From Oscillospiraceae bacterium (GTDB taxonomy: Bacteria; Bacillota; Clostridia; Oscillospirales; Oscillospiraceae), in NCBI GenBank assembly GCA_902779945.1, contig CACZDN010000016.1, positions 168,903 to 232,902 of the forward strand: DNA of 64,000 nt, in the 5' to 3' direction. Below, piece by piece: positions 1 through 7,569 of the stretch (positions within the stretch are counted from its first letter, which is position 1; the number at the start of each line of letters is the position of its first letter). Both the position numbers and the translations under genes were made by a program. A model generated the notes under the pieces. The model did no database searches. It worked only from the letters and a program-made list of their open reading frames with translations, and was not told where the DNA came from.

Positions 1-588
1 GACTCAGCGCCGCTTCTCGCGCCGCGCAGCTTCCCCTTCCGTATGCCGGTCCTCGGCGCGGGCGGGCGCGGTCTCACCGCGGCGGAGCGCGGCGTCGCCA
101 CGCACAAGCTGCTGCAATATATGGACTTCTCCGCAGCAAAAAACCGCGAGAGCATCAAAAAGGAGGCCGAACGCCTCTGTGCGCGGGGCTTCCTCTCCGA
201 GAGGGAGGCGCAGGCCGTCAACCTCAGCGCGGTCGAAAAGCTGTTTCGCTCCGGGCTCGGCAGGCGTATGCTCGCCTGTGATAATCCGCTGCGGGAGTTT
301 CGCTTCTCTCTGCTGCTGGACGCGGACAGGCTCTACCCCGGTGCGGAGGGCGAGGAGCTTCTGCTCCAGGGCGTGGTGGACTGCTGTCTGGAGGAGGACG
401 GCGCGCTGGTGCTCATCGACTACAAGACCGACAACGTGCGCACAGACGAGGAGATCGCCGCGCGTGCCGAGCACTACCGCGGCCAGCTTGAGGCCTACCG
501 CAGCGCCCTGACGCGCATCCTCCGAAAGCCCGTCAAAGAGGGCCTGCTCTTCTTCCTCGCCCCGGGCCGGGAGGTCCGGTTGTTCTGA
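1..588 (+). CDS. addA: AddA helicase-nuclease, C-terminal part (cut by window start)
   Basis: The reading frame is open from base 1, so the 5' end lies outside the window. The visible 195 residues match the C-terminal nuclease domain of AddA, the helicase/nuclease subunit of AddAB, which processes double-strand breaks in Firmicutes in place of RecBCD. Supporting motifs are LTAAERGVATHKLLQY, typical of the start of this domain, and the PD-(D/E)XK signature GVVDCC...LVLIDYKTDN, where the Asp of VVD and the D-x-K of DYKTD are the expected metal-binding and catalytic residues. The protein ends a few residues after FFLAPGREVRLF, as AddA usually does. No downstream partner gene follows; the next 900 bases are repeats. 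Confidence 0.88.
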   Translation, partial: DSAPLLAPRSFPFRMPVLGAGGRGLTAAERGVATHKLLQYMDFSAAKNRESIKKEAERLCARGFLSEREAQAVNLSAVEKLFRSGLGRRMLACDNPLREFRFSLLLDADRLYPGAEGEELLLQGVVDCCLEEDGALVLIDYKTDNVRTDEEIAARAEHYRGQLEAYRSALTRILRKPVKEGLLFFLAPGREVRLF

Positions 589-610
589 AGCCGCGGCGGC
601 ATAATTGATT

Positions 611-673
611 ATAACGGACTCGTAACTCCCGTTTAAACCAACTCGGCGGGCCCCCGTGAGTCCTCCGATTCGG
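611..673. repeat. Repeat unit, copy 1 of 2 (about 63 bp)
   Basis: The stretch starting ATAACGG and containing CTCCCGTTTAAACCAACTC is repeated about 200 bases further on, with moderate divergence in the second half. The second half is an imperfect inverted repeat here and a much better one in the other copy. It is non-coding on both strands as far as can be judged. It lies just after addA. Confidence 0.6.
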
Positions 674-813
674 AAAGGAAGAAGGGGCCTGTGGATGTGA
701 AGCTTTCCCGGACAAGCCTTGAACGTCGCGTGTTCCTCGCGCGTCGCTTTGCTCTTACGGAAACCGCGGAAATGGAGCGGAACTGCGTTCTTCTGACGTT
801 GGTCCGAGTGTTC

Positions 814-877
814 ATAACGGGCTCAAAGCTCCCGTTTAAGCCAACTCAGAGGTCCCCCGCAAGACCTCCGAGTTGGG
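814..877. repeat. Repeat unit, copy 2, with strong hairpin at 841-876
   Basis: Second copy of the ATAACGG...CCCGTTTAA unit. Bases 841-876 form a near-perfect hairpin: CCAACTC and GAGGTC on the left pair with GACCTC and GAGTTGG on the right around a short CCCCGCAA loop, with one mismatch. No T-run follows on either strand, so it is not a standard terminator. Confidence 0.6.
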
Positions 878-1082
878 AAGGAAAAACAACACCATCGGTC
901 GACCGGACGCCGCCTCGCGGCGGCTGGTGACCTTATGGTGTTGTTTTGACGTGTGTTGGTGAGCACCAAACGATACGCCCAACCAACCATAACACGTTTA
1001 TACACGATTTGGTTACGGATGTCAACATTTCGAGAAAGTGACACATGCTGACACAGAAAAAAGGAACCCCGCAGAAACAATT

Positions 1083-1230
1083 TAGGCAACACCGCACAAT
1101 CCGCCTTCGGCGCCTCCTGGAAAATATGTGTCCTGATTTCGTCACTTTTTCTTGAGGTACACAAAGTACATCTGCGAAAAAGTGCCTTTATCAGAACCCA
1201 AATTTTCTCAGGTTATGCGGTGCTGCCTTT
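1083..1230. repeat. MITE-like dispersed repeat, copy A
   Basis: About 148 bp bounded by inverted ends: AGGCAACACCGCACAAT on the left and TTATGCGGTGCTGCCTT on the right. The interior shares long blocks with the copies at 18635-18799 (inverted) and 23086-23205, including CTTGAGGTACACAAAGTACA and a CTCCTGGAAAAT block. It has no coding capacity of its own. The size, terminal inverted repeats and multiple copies fit a miniature inverted-repeat element mobilised in trans. Confidence 0.7.
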
Positions 1231-1485
1231 ATGATCACGGCTCAACTGAACGAGAAGCTATTGCCCTGCTATTCAGTATATTTCAACAATAAGATAACTC
1301 GTTTTCCCACGTATTATGCTCTATATCTTTGCTCTCGTAGCTTAAAGCCTAATGCATACGGCACTCTTTCAAGGATGATCTGCTCGGGAAAAAGCAGTTT
1401 TGGGTATTGGATAGGCTCAGAAAAAATAGTAGCATATTGTCAGGCAGGCCCGGGATGGGCAAAATAACAGTAGGAGGATTAAGGA

Positions 1486-1980
1486 ATGAATCCAGATACC
1501 GCCAATTATACTATGACTGGTTTCGGCCTCTATGTTCCGTCTTATCTTGCGGAACAACTGCAGCATTTGGACTTGACCACACTTGCGCTTTACGAGAGCC
1601 ATCTCAGAAACTCCGGCAAAGCAGCGGCGACTATTGAAAAGTACACGCGCTTTATACAGTGCTTTATTTTGTCTCTTGGCGACCACTATTTGTCAATCGC
1701 ACTTGTCAGGGCCTGGCTGGAGAGCATGAAAAAGACCAAGCACATCAACACAGTCAATAACGCAGTCTCGGCTTTGAACGGTTTCTTCAAATGGTTGGGG
1801 CGAGCAGACTGCGTCGTCTCCTTCTTCCCTTACCAGGAACCGCAGTTCCGTGAAGACAGGCGCAATCTGGAAAAGGCAGACTTTGACCGTATGCTTGATA
1901 AGGCGGACGTGAGAATGAGGGCGATTCTCCTGACTTTCTATGGCACCGGCATCCGCGTGAGTGAGCTCCAACAGCTTTCG
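1486..1980 (+). pseudogene. Tyrosine recombinase (integrase), 3'-truncated
   Basis: The start is supported by AGGAGGATTAAGGA before ATG. About 165 residues resemble a XerC/D-type integrase: an N-terminal SAM-like core-binding domain (residues about 25-110: helices rich in LYESHLRNSGKAAATIEKY) and the beginning of the catalytic domain, including the first active-site arginine in GTGIRVSELQQL. After LQQLS the frame runs into unrelated sequence and stops eight codons later, so the remaining catalytic residues (H-R-H/Y) are gone. The break at about 1980 coincides with the broken end of a WYL regulator gene on the other strand. This is a remnant, not a working recombinase. Confidence 0.8.
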
Positions 1981-2117
1981 ATCCGGCGGCGCTCATCGTC
2001 ATAGCTGCGCGCGCTCTTCTTCGTATAATCCTCGCGGCTTTTGAAGCCGTAGATATAGAATTCCCGCATATAATCACGGATCTTCCCGAAGTTTTTGATC
2101 AGTTCACTGTAAGCCAC
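1975..2117 (-). pseudogene. N-terminal fragment of a WYL-type regulator
   Basis: A GTG start preceded by AGGAGGTGAAGAC opens a frame of about 48 codons reading AYSELIKNFGKIRDYM...KSARSYDDERRRIES. From family knowledge this is the characteristic opening of a group of clostridial WYL-domain transcription regulators, whose wHTH and WYL domains should follow for another 250 residues or more. Here similarity ends at the junction near 1978, where the frame passes into the integrase remnant on the opposite strand. The two broken genes therefore meet tail to tail, as expected after a deletion or element excision. Confidence 0.65.
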
Positions 2118-2229
2118 GTCTTCACCTCCTGACGTTTTCATTATTTTCTGTCAGCCGTGCAGATGGTCAAATTCCCTGTTTTTTTAAATTATTGAATACA
2201 CGAAAACCAGAGTCCTTACCAGTTATCTT

Positions 2230-3609
2230 CTAGTATACAGGCAGCTGATACAAATTCTCACCACTGTAATAGGTATATCCGTTCTCCTGCTCTGCATATC
2301 CGTTAGCAGCAATGAAGCCCAGTCGAACGACATTCAGCGCGTCAATCTCCCAAACCTGGCCTGCTTCCCTGTGGATTTCATCAAGCGTCATCGGATTCCG
2401 GTAATACTTCGCCTCAAAGATCTCATATTCGTCCCCGAACGCGAGAGCTACATCAAACTCACCGTTTCGATGGCGGACAGGGTCATCGTAGTAATAGGTG
2501 CCGATGTTCGTGATTCCGGGAAGTTTGCCGCTTTTCGCAAGCTGAGAGAAAAAGCTCCGGCACAGTTCTTCAAACCGGTGTGGGACAAACTCGGACAGCA
2601 GCGTAGGAGAGACGATCTGTTCAAAGAAGGTGCGCGCGCCGATCATTTGCAATGAGCTCTTGTTGGGGTAAACATAGGCATAGTAAAAGCGTATCAGATT
2701 ATCATTGATCTCATAACACTTCTTTTTGGCGTCGTTGGGCCTGTTGATTGGAGCGACCTGTCGCACCAGTTCCATGGAAGCCAGGGATTTCATCTGCTTG
2801 GCAAGATTCCCCGTGCTGTTGGATTGAAGCTTGTTCTCAAGCTCCGTATACCTTTTCTTGCCATTGCCGAGAGCTGCCAGAATGCGCTCCGCATTTACGG
2901 CATTGGTGTAATCGGAGAGCAAAATATTGAATGCATACAGATTGACCGGATTGCTGGGGGTCAGGATCGTACGAATGATGTTCTCTTCGAGTGTTTCCTC
3001 ATCGTGTATCTGTTGGAGAACGAAGGGCGAACCGCCGAAAACACTGTAGAACGCAATCTTTTCATAGGGCGTCTTGGAGGGATAAAAGGCCGCCGCTTCC
3101 CGGTAGTTTAACTCCTGCAAATGGATAATCAGACCAAAGCGCCCATAAAGAGCATCTTTTTCTTCCAACAGGTTTTTCATGACACTGATCTGTGAGCCGG
3201 AGAGGATCAGGCTGATGTTGCCGAGCTTTGTATCCACGATGCTCTGGAAAACAGAATCGATCTTTTGGGATTCAACAAAGGTGCTCAGATAGGGATATTC
3301 GTCGATGACAACAACAAACTCTCTGGGAAGAGAATTCAGAAACGTAAAAACATCCTGGAATGTATCAAATGAGGACGCAAAAGGCAGCACACGCTCCGCA
3401 AGCAGCACCTTCACAAAGGCATCCACATTTTCCTTCATAGTTCCCTTGATGCACTCATAATAAATAGCTGTTTTGTCCTGCTGCTGCAGGGCCTCCTTGA
3501 TCAGCCGCGTTTTGCCGACACGGCGTTTCCCGTAGAGAAGCGCAGCGTGGTTGCTTCTCTTCATTGCAGATGTGAGTTGAGAAAGTTCCTCCGACCTCGC
3601 AACAAACAT
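2230..3609 (-). CDS. AAA-type ATPase with DUF234-like C-terminus
   Basis: 459 residues, start supported by AGGAGGGCCCCTT before ATG. The N-terminal half is a P-loop ATPase of the archaeal-ATPase group: Walker A in LLYGKRRVGKTRLI (about residues 24-37) and Walker B in VVVIDEYPYLS (about 100-110). Middle helices resemble the winged-helix segment of this family (ALGNGKKRYTELENKL). The C-terminal part (about 330-440), with GEFDVALAFGDEYEIFEAKYY, looks like the DUF234 nuclease-like domain, in which D-x(n)-E-x-K is the core. Such proteins are common in gut Clostridia and Bacteroidia; their substrate is unknown. It is flanked by remnants of mobile DNA and has no obvious partner. Confidence 0.82.
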   Translation of the reverse strand: MFVARSEELSQLTSAMKRSNHAALLYGKRRVGKTRLIKEALQQQDKTAIYYECIKGTMKENVDAFVKVLLAERVLPFASSFDTFQDVFTFLNSLPREFVVVIDEYPYLSTFVESQKIDSVFQSIVDTKLGNISLILSGSQISVMKNLLEEKDALYGRFGLIIHLQELNYREAAAFYPSKTPYEKIAFYSVFGGSPFVLQQIHDEETLEENIIRTILTPSNPVNLYAFNILLSDYTNAVNAERILAALGNGKKRYTELENKLQSNSTGNLAKQMKSLASMELVRQVAPINRPNDAKKKCYEINDNLIRFYYAYVYPNKSSLQMIGARTFFEQIVSPTLLSEFVPHRFEELCRSFFSQLAKSGKLPGITNIGTYYYDDPVRHRNGEFDVALAFGDEYEIFEAKYYRNPMTLDEIHREAGQVWEIDALNVVRLGFIAANGYAEQENGYTYYSGENLYQLPVY

Positions 3610-3730
3610 AAGGGGCCCTCCTTTTATGCTGATTCTAAATTCAGTGAATTTGATTTCAGTTAAATAATACTTGCAGAAACGGGATTTGTCAACTGTTTCT
3701 TGTGTTTGCGTACAGCCTCGGGCGGAGAGC

Positions 3731-3758
3731 TTGACACATATCCAGAAAATAGTATAAA
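3731..3758 (+). promoter_or_regulatory. Sigma-A-type promoter for the GIY-YIG gene
   Basis: TTGACA (3731-3736), 16 bases, then TATAAA (3753-3758), in AT-rich DNA. The expected start of transcription is some 20 bases before the preferred ATG at 3787. Confidence 0.65.
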
Positions 3759-3786
3759 ATAAGAAAAAATGAAACGGGAGATCGTC

Positions 3787-4668
3787 ATGGCAAATAGAGG
3801 AAAAAGCATCAATCTATATCTAATGGACGGCAGTGCCGACGGGCGTATAAAATGCACATTAGCTAATTGGACAGGAATTGCTTATAGGATTCCACGTACC
3901 GATATAGAGCTATGCAAAGATCGGGACCATCTAAAGCAGAGCGGAGTATATTTTCTCTTTGGCGTATCAGATGAAACTGGAGAACCCGTTGTATACATAG
4001 GACAAGCGGGAGAACGAAAAAACGGTGAAGGGATCTTATACCGTTTGCAAGAGCACAAAAAGAATCCAGATAAAGATTATTGGACAGAAGCAGTCGTATT
4101 TACAACAGCCGGAAATACGTTCGGTCCAACAGAAATAAGCTATCTCGAAAACAGGTTTTGCAGCATTGCAGTTGAAGCGAAACGTTATATTGTAAAAAAT
4201 GCAAATGATCCGACCCAAGGGCATGTTACCGAAGAAAAGGAAAGTGAACTCGAAGAGTTTATTGACTATGCCAAAGTTATCATGGGTACGCTTGGGCACA
4301 AGGTCTTTTTGCCAATAAACGCGCCAGTTTCTTCTTCTGCGCAAAATGAACCGGATATTAATCAACAGCTTTTCCTTAAAACTTTGAAAGTAGACGCTTC
4401 CGGAAGAAGAGTCAGCGATGGATTTGTCGTTCTGAAAGGAAGTAAAGTTGCTCTAACACCGACCAAAAGCTGCCCAAACTGGACTAAACAGCTTCGTGCA
4501 CGTTATCAAGATAAAATCGATAACGGCGGTGTCTTAGTTGATGATTTGCCATTTACAAGCCCATCCGCTGCGGCGGGATTTGTAAACTACGCCAGCGCAA
4601 ACGGCCTGACATCCTGGCTTACTGCTGATGGAAGAACACTGAAAGCCTTAGAAGGAACAGGCGAATAA
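3787..4668 (+). CDS. GIY-YIG nuclease-domain protein with DUF4357-like C-terminus
   Basis: 293 residues from the ATG at 3787, chosen because ACGGGAGATCGTC precedes it; an upstream in-frame ATG at 3769 has no ribosome site. Residues about 45-130 hold a GIY-YIG fold: SGVYFLFGV followed by PVVYIGQAGE, then an Arg-containing helix (GILYRLQEHKK). The C-terminal 90 residues (ASGRRVSDGFVVLKGSKVA...SPSAAAGFV...NGLTSWLTADGRTL) match DUF4357, a small domain often found in restriction-like and GIY-YIG proteins. The likely role is DNA cleavage or defence-associated nuclease activity; this is inference. The gene stands alone between the DUF234 ATPase and sigG. Confidence 0.8.
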   Translation: MANRGKSINLYLMDGSADGRIKCTLANWTGIAYRIPRTDIELCKDRDHLKQSGVYFLFGVSDETGEPVVYIGQAGERKNGEGILYRLQEHKKNPDKDYWTEAVVFTTAGNTFGPTEISYLENRFCSIAVEAKRYIVKNANDPTQGHVTEEKESELEEFIDYAKVIMGTLGHKVFLPINAPVSSSAQNEPDINQQLFLKTLKVDASGRRVSDGFVVLKGSKVALTPTKSCPNWTKQLRARYQDKIDNGGVLVDDLPFTSPSAAAGFVNYASANGLTSWLTADGRTLKALEGTGE

Positions 4669-4706
4669 CGATACTCAATCAGGTTCGAGCTGAGTCGCAT
4701 CCCCTT

Positions 4707-4736
4707 GCATGAAATTTCCCGACCTGGGAAATACTA
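4707..4736 (+). promoter_or_regulatory. Probable forespore (sigma F/G type) promoter of sigG
   Basis: GCATG (4707-4711), 18 bases, then AATACTA (4730-4736). This resembles the Bacillus sigma F/G consensus (G-x-A-T-A/G and CATwxTA) with one mismatch in the -10. It lies about 30 bases before the sigG start, with no good sigma-A alternative. Confidence 0.5.
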
Positions 4737-4767
4737 AAGACCACATCCGAAAAAAGGAGTGGTCGTC

Positions 4768-5544
4768 ATGCAGGGGAAGGTCGAGATCTGCGGGGTGAAC
4801 ACAGCGAAGCTGCCGGTGCTGAAAGCCGCCGAGACGCGCGCGCTGTTGGAAAAGGCGCGGGGCGGTGACCGGGAGGCCCGCCAGGCGCTGATTGCGGGGA
4901 ACCTGCGGCTGGTGCTGTCGGTGATCCAGAAGTTTTCCGGGCGCGGTGAGAGTATGGACGACCTTTTTCAAGTGGGCTGCATTGGCCTCATCAAGGCCGT
5001 GGACTGTTTTGATCTCAACCAGAACGTCCAGTTTTCCACCTACGGTGTTCCCATGATTGCCGGGGAGCTGCGGCGGTTTCTGCGGGATCACAGCGCGGTG
5101 CGGGTGTCGCGCTCCATGCGGGACACGGCCTACCGGGTCCTGCAGGCCAAGGAGAAGCTCACTGCCGAGACCGGGCGGGAGCCGGATGTCGACCGGATCG
5201 CCAGATACCTCGACATCCCGCGGCAGGAGGTCGTCTTCTCTCTCGAGGCCATCACTGACCCCGTCTCCCTCTATGATCCGGTCTACGCCGACGGGGGCGA
5301 GAACGCCACCGTCATGGACCAGATCGGCGACAGCCGCAACACGGACGAGCACTGGCTGGAGCAGATCGCGCTGGAGGAGGCGGTGCGCCGTTTGGACGAG
5401 CGGGAAAAGCGCATCCTCGCCCTGCGCTTTTACGACGGCCGCACCCAGATGGAGGTCGCGAAGGTTGTCGGCATCTCCCAGGCCCAGGTCTCGCGTCTGG
5501 AGAAAAACGCGATCCGCAGGATCAAGAAGGAGCTGGGAAGCTGA
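4768..5544 (+). CDS. sigG: Forespore sigma factor SigG
   Basis: 258 residues, close to the 260 of Bacillus SigG. The start is the ATG at 4768, after AAAAGGAG with a nine-base gap. The opening KVEICGVNTAKLPVLK is the conserved SigG N-terminus. Region 2 is clear (NLRLVLSVIQKF, DDLFQVGCIGLIKAVDCFD, FSTYGVPMIAGELRRFLRD), as are region 3 and region 4 (EKRILALRFYDGRTQMEVAKVVGISQAQVSRLE, a helix-turn-helix). SigG drives late forespore genes, including small acid-soluble spore proteins and germination genes. It normally sits after spoIIGA-sigE; here neither is adjacent, so the usual cluster is split or the gene has moved. A forespore-type promoter precedes it. Confidence 0.95.
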   Translation: MQGKVEICGVNTAKLPVLKAAETRALLEKARGGDREARQALIAGNLRLVLSVIQKFSGRGESMDDLFQVGCIGLIKAVDCFDLNQNVQFSTYGVPMIAGELRRFLRDHSAVRVSRSMRDTAYRVLQAKEKLTAETGREPDVDRIARYLDIPRQEVVFSLEAITDPVSLYDPVYADGGENATVMDQIGDSRNTDEHWLEQIALEEAVRRLDEREKRILALRFYDGRTQMEVAKVVGISQAQVSRLEKNAIRRIKKELGS

Positions 5545-5910
5545 GGGCAGAGGGGGCCCCCTCAGTCATGGCCTCGTGCGGGGTCGGCCATGACAGCTCC
5601 CCTTTCAGGAGAGCCGCTGTTTCCCTCTCTTTCACGGCTTCATGTTCCGTGACGATCCTGTTATTTTGGGCAAAGCGGAGTCGAATGCATAATGCCCGTT
5701 CACGCAGGGGCCTTTTTATGAAAAATACGGCGATTTCGTAGCTTGCTACGATTTCGCCGTATATTTCATGTAATTTGTGCATGATTGCTGTTGGGAGGAA
5801 CAACCCCTCCCCTGCGGTCATGTCGTATGGTTTGCCGGATATTCGGACTTTTTGAAGTCACTTTGCTTTTGCTCAGAATAATATGCCGGGGCACGGCCAA
5901 CGCCGCCTGT
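5545..5910. other. Intergenic region with hairpins
   Basis: No credible gene. Bases 5565-5594 form a perfect 9-bp stem (GTCATGGCC / GGCCATGAC), a candidate 3' end for the sigG transcript, although no T-run follows. Bases 5724-5765 form a long inverted repeat (AATACGGCGA...CGTAGC against GCTACG...CGCCGTAT) with a 3-bp internal mismatch. Neither is a textbook terminator. Confidence 0.5.
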
Positions 5911-7518
5911 CTACGCTGTTTTTTCCGTCTCCCCCTCTGCTGGAGCAACCGGCGCTCTCGCCTGATCCGACTGGCGGACGCATTTGTCCGCGACGCCGGC
6001 CAGAACCCAGAAGAGCGGCGAGACGATGGCAATGGAGAACACAAAGAACGAGTAGACCAGATAGCCCGCCATAGCGGCCAGCAGGATGAGCAGAACCGGG
6101 CATGCGACCGCCCTGCGCATGCAGCGGATCGCCAGCGAGATCAGAAATCCCAGATACAGCCCGAACCCCACAAGCCCCGTGCAGGCGGCGACGGAGAGGA
6201 AATCGTTGTGCGGAAAGTCGACCAGGATCTCAGAGCTGTTCATCAGGGCCTGGTATCCGGCGTCGTAGGGATAGAACAGACTGATGAAGCAGCCGGGGCC
6301 GCCGCCCAGAATGGGATTCTGGGCGATGAGCTTGAGCGTGCTCTTCCAGATGTAGCCGCGCAGCGAGCCGGCATGGTCCGACAACTCGCCGTGCAGCAGC
6401 TCGGACGCCTCGCGGATCAGCTGGTTGCTGCCGCTGTACCCGTACACGACGATCAGCCCGACGATGAGCAGCGCGAGCATGATGAGATAACCCACCCGCC
6501 GAATGGTGGACGGTTTGAGCTTCCAGGTCCTCTCATGCCGCTCCATGTACCACGCCAGAATGCCGAGCGCGACCGCCCCCAGCAGGAAAAGGAGCGCGGC
6601 GGCGCCGGGAGCAAAGCTGCGGTTTCTGCGCCAGGTGAAGCTCAGCGCAAACCCCAGAAACACGGGGACGAGGCCGATGAGCAGCCTGCGCAGCCGCCAG
6701 CGGCTCTCGACCAGCGTGGGGAGCATCAGCAGGACGATCAAGAAGCCGATCTTCGCGGTATCCACGTCGCTGAACACGGCGGTATAGGTCATGAAAAACA
6801 GAGCCGGCAGGAAGGAGCGCCGCTGATTTCCGTCCAGAATCACATAGCCGCACAGCAGGGAGGGGATCAGGATGCAGATCATGCCCGCGACGCAGTCCTG
6901 GTGCCCGATGGTCGTGAGAAATTCGGAGTTCCAGTAGTTGTAGGTGCCGGGATAGAGGATGGTGGAGCCAAAGCTCTGGACCATGGCAATGAAGCCCATG
7001 ATCGTCCCCATGACGCCGAGGCCGCTGATATAGGTGTCGGTATACTCCCCCCAGAAGGAGAGGAGCATGAACGCCAGCGCGTACATCAGCATGGAGAGCA
7101 CGCCCTCGTAGCGGCTCTGTCCGATAAAAAGGCGGGAGTACGGGGACGCGATGGCCGAGATGACACCCCACAGCACGTAGGCAAACAGCATCACCTGCGG
7201 CACGGTGATCTTCACTCTGCTCTTCTCCCGGAGATAAAAGCCGCGCTGTCTCCCCGGGATGTAGAGAAAGCCGATCACCAGGCACGCGAGCGCATACAGG
7301 CCCGTCATCCCGATAAAGAGGTAGAACTTCGTCTCGGTGGTATTGTAGTATGTTCTGGGGCTGAGCAGCAGCGGGAAGACGGTCAGGATGATGAAGGCGT
7401 AGATCTGACTGGCCCGCTCCCAGAAGGGGCAGTCCCTCCGCCGCTCCAGAGCGGCGCCCGTGCTGTTGCGGCAAAAGAATGCCTCGTTTCGCTGTTTTCT
7501 GATATAGCCTGTTTTCAT
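5911..7518 (-). CDS. O-antigen ligase/polymerase family membrane protein
   Basis: 535 residues from the ATG at 7518, which has GGGAGAAAGCGAC before it; a TTG 15 bases upstream overlaps the ribosome site and is less likely. About ten to twelve hydrophobic segments alternate with short loops, and a large periplasm-type loop follows SNQLIREASELLHGELSDHAGSLRGYIWKSTL. That loop contains R-G-Y and the downstream H-N-D-F (VDFPHNDFLSVAACTGLVGFGLYLG), the hallmark of the WaaL/Wzy (PF04932) family. The protein probably polymerises or attaches lipid-linked sugar repeats. The neighbouring sugar transferase would make the first lipid-linked intermediate, so the two form a small exopolysaccharide or cell-wall glycan locus. 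Direction and short spacing suggest co-transcription. Confidence 0.85.
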   Translation of the reverse strand: MKTGYIRKQRNEAFFCRNSTGAALERRRDCPFWERASQIYAFIILTVFPLLLSPRTYYNTTETKFYLFIGMTGLYALACLVIGFLYIPGRQRGFYLREKSRVKITVPQVMLFAYVLWGVISAIASPYSRLFIGQSRYEGVLSMLMYALAFMLLSFWGEYTDTYISGLGVMGTIMGFIAMVQSFGSTILYPGTYNYWNSEFLTTIGHQDCVAGMICILIPSLLCGYVILDGNQRRSFLPALFFMTYTAVFSDVDTAKIGFLIVLLMLPTLVESRWRLRRLLIGLVPVFLGFALSFTWRRNRSFAPGAAALLFLLGAVALGILAWYMERHERTWKLKPSTIRRVGYLIMLALLIVGLIVVYGYSGSNQLIREASELLHGELSDHAGSLRGYIWKSTLKLIAQNPILGGGPGCFISLFYPYDAGYQALMNSSEILVDFPHNDFLSVAACTGLVGFGLYLGFLISLAIRCMRRAVACPVLLILLAAMAGYLVYSFFVFSIAIVSPLFWVLAGVADKCVRQSDQARAPVAPAEGETEKTA

Positions 7519-7569
7519 GTCGCTTTCTCCCAAGTGCGCCCGGCAAAGCCGCCCGGCGCTTTTTTCAGT

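Noticed and set aside
1231-1480. Short frames between the MITE copy A and the integrase remnant
   Set aside because: No ribosome site and no recognisable sequence; probably remnants of the upstream part of a lost element.
4676-4700. GGTTCGAGCTGAGTCGC as a tRNA T-arm
   Set aside because: No acceptor or anticodon arms can be folded around it.
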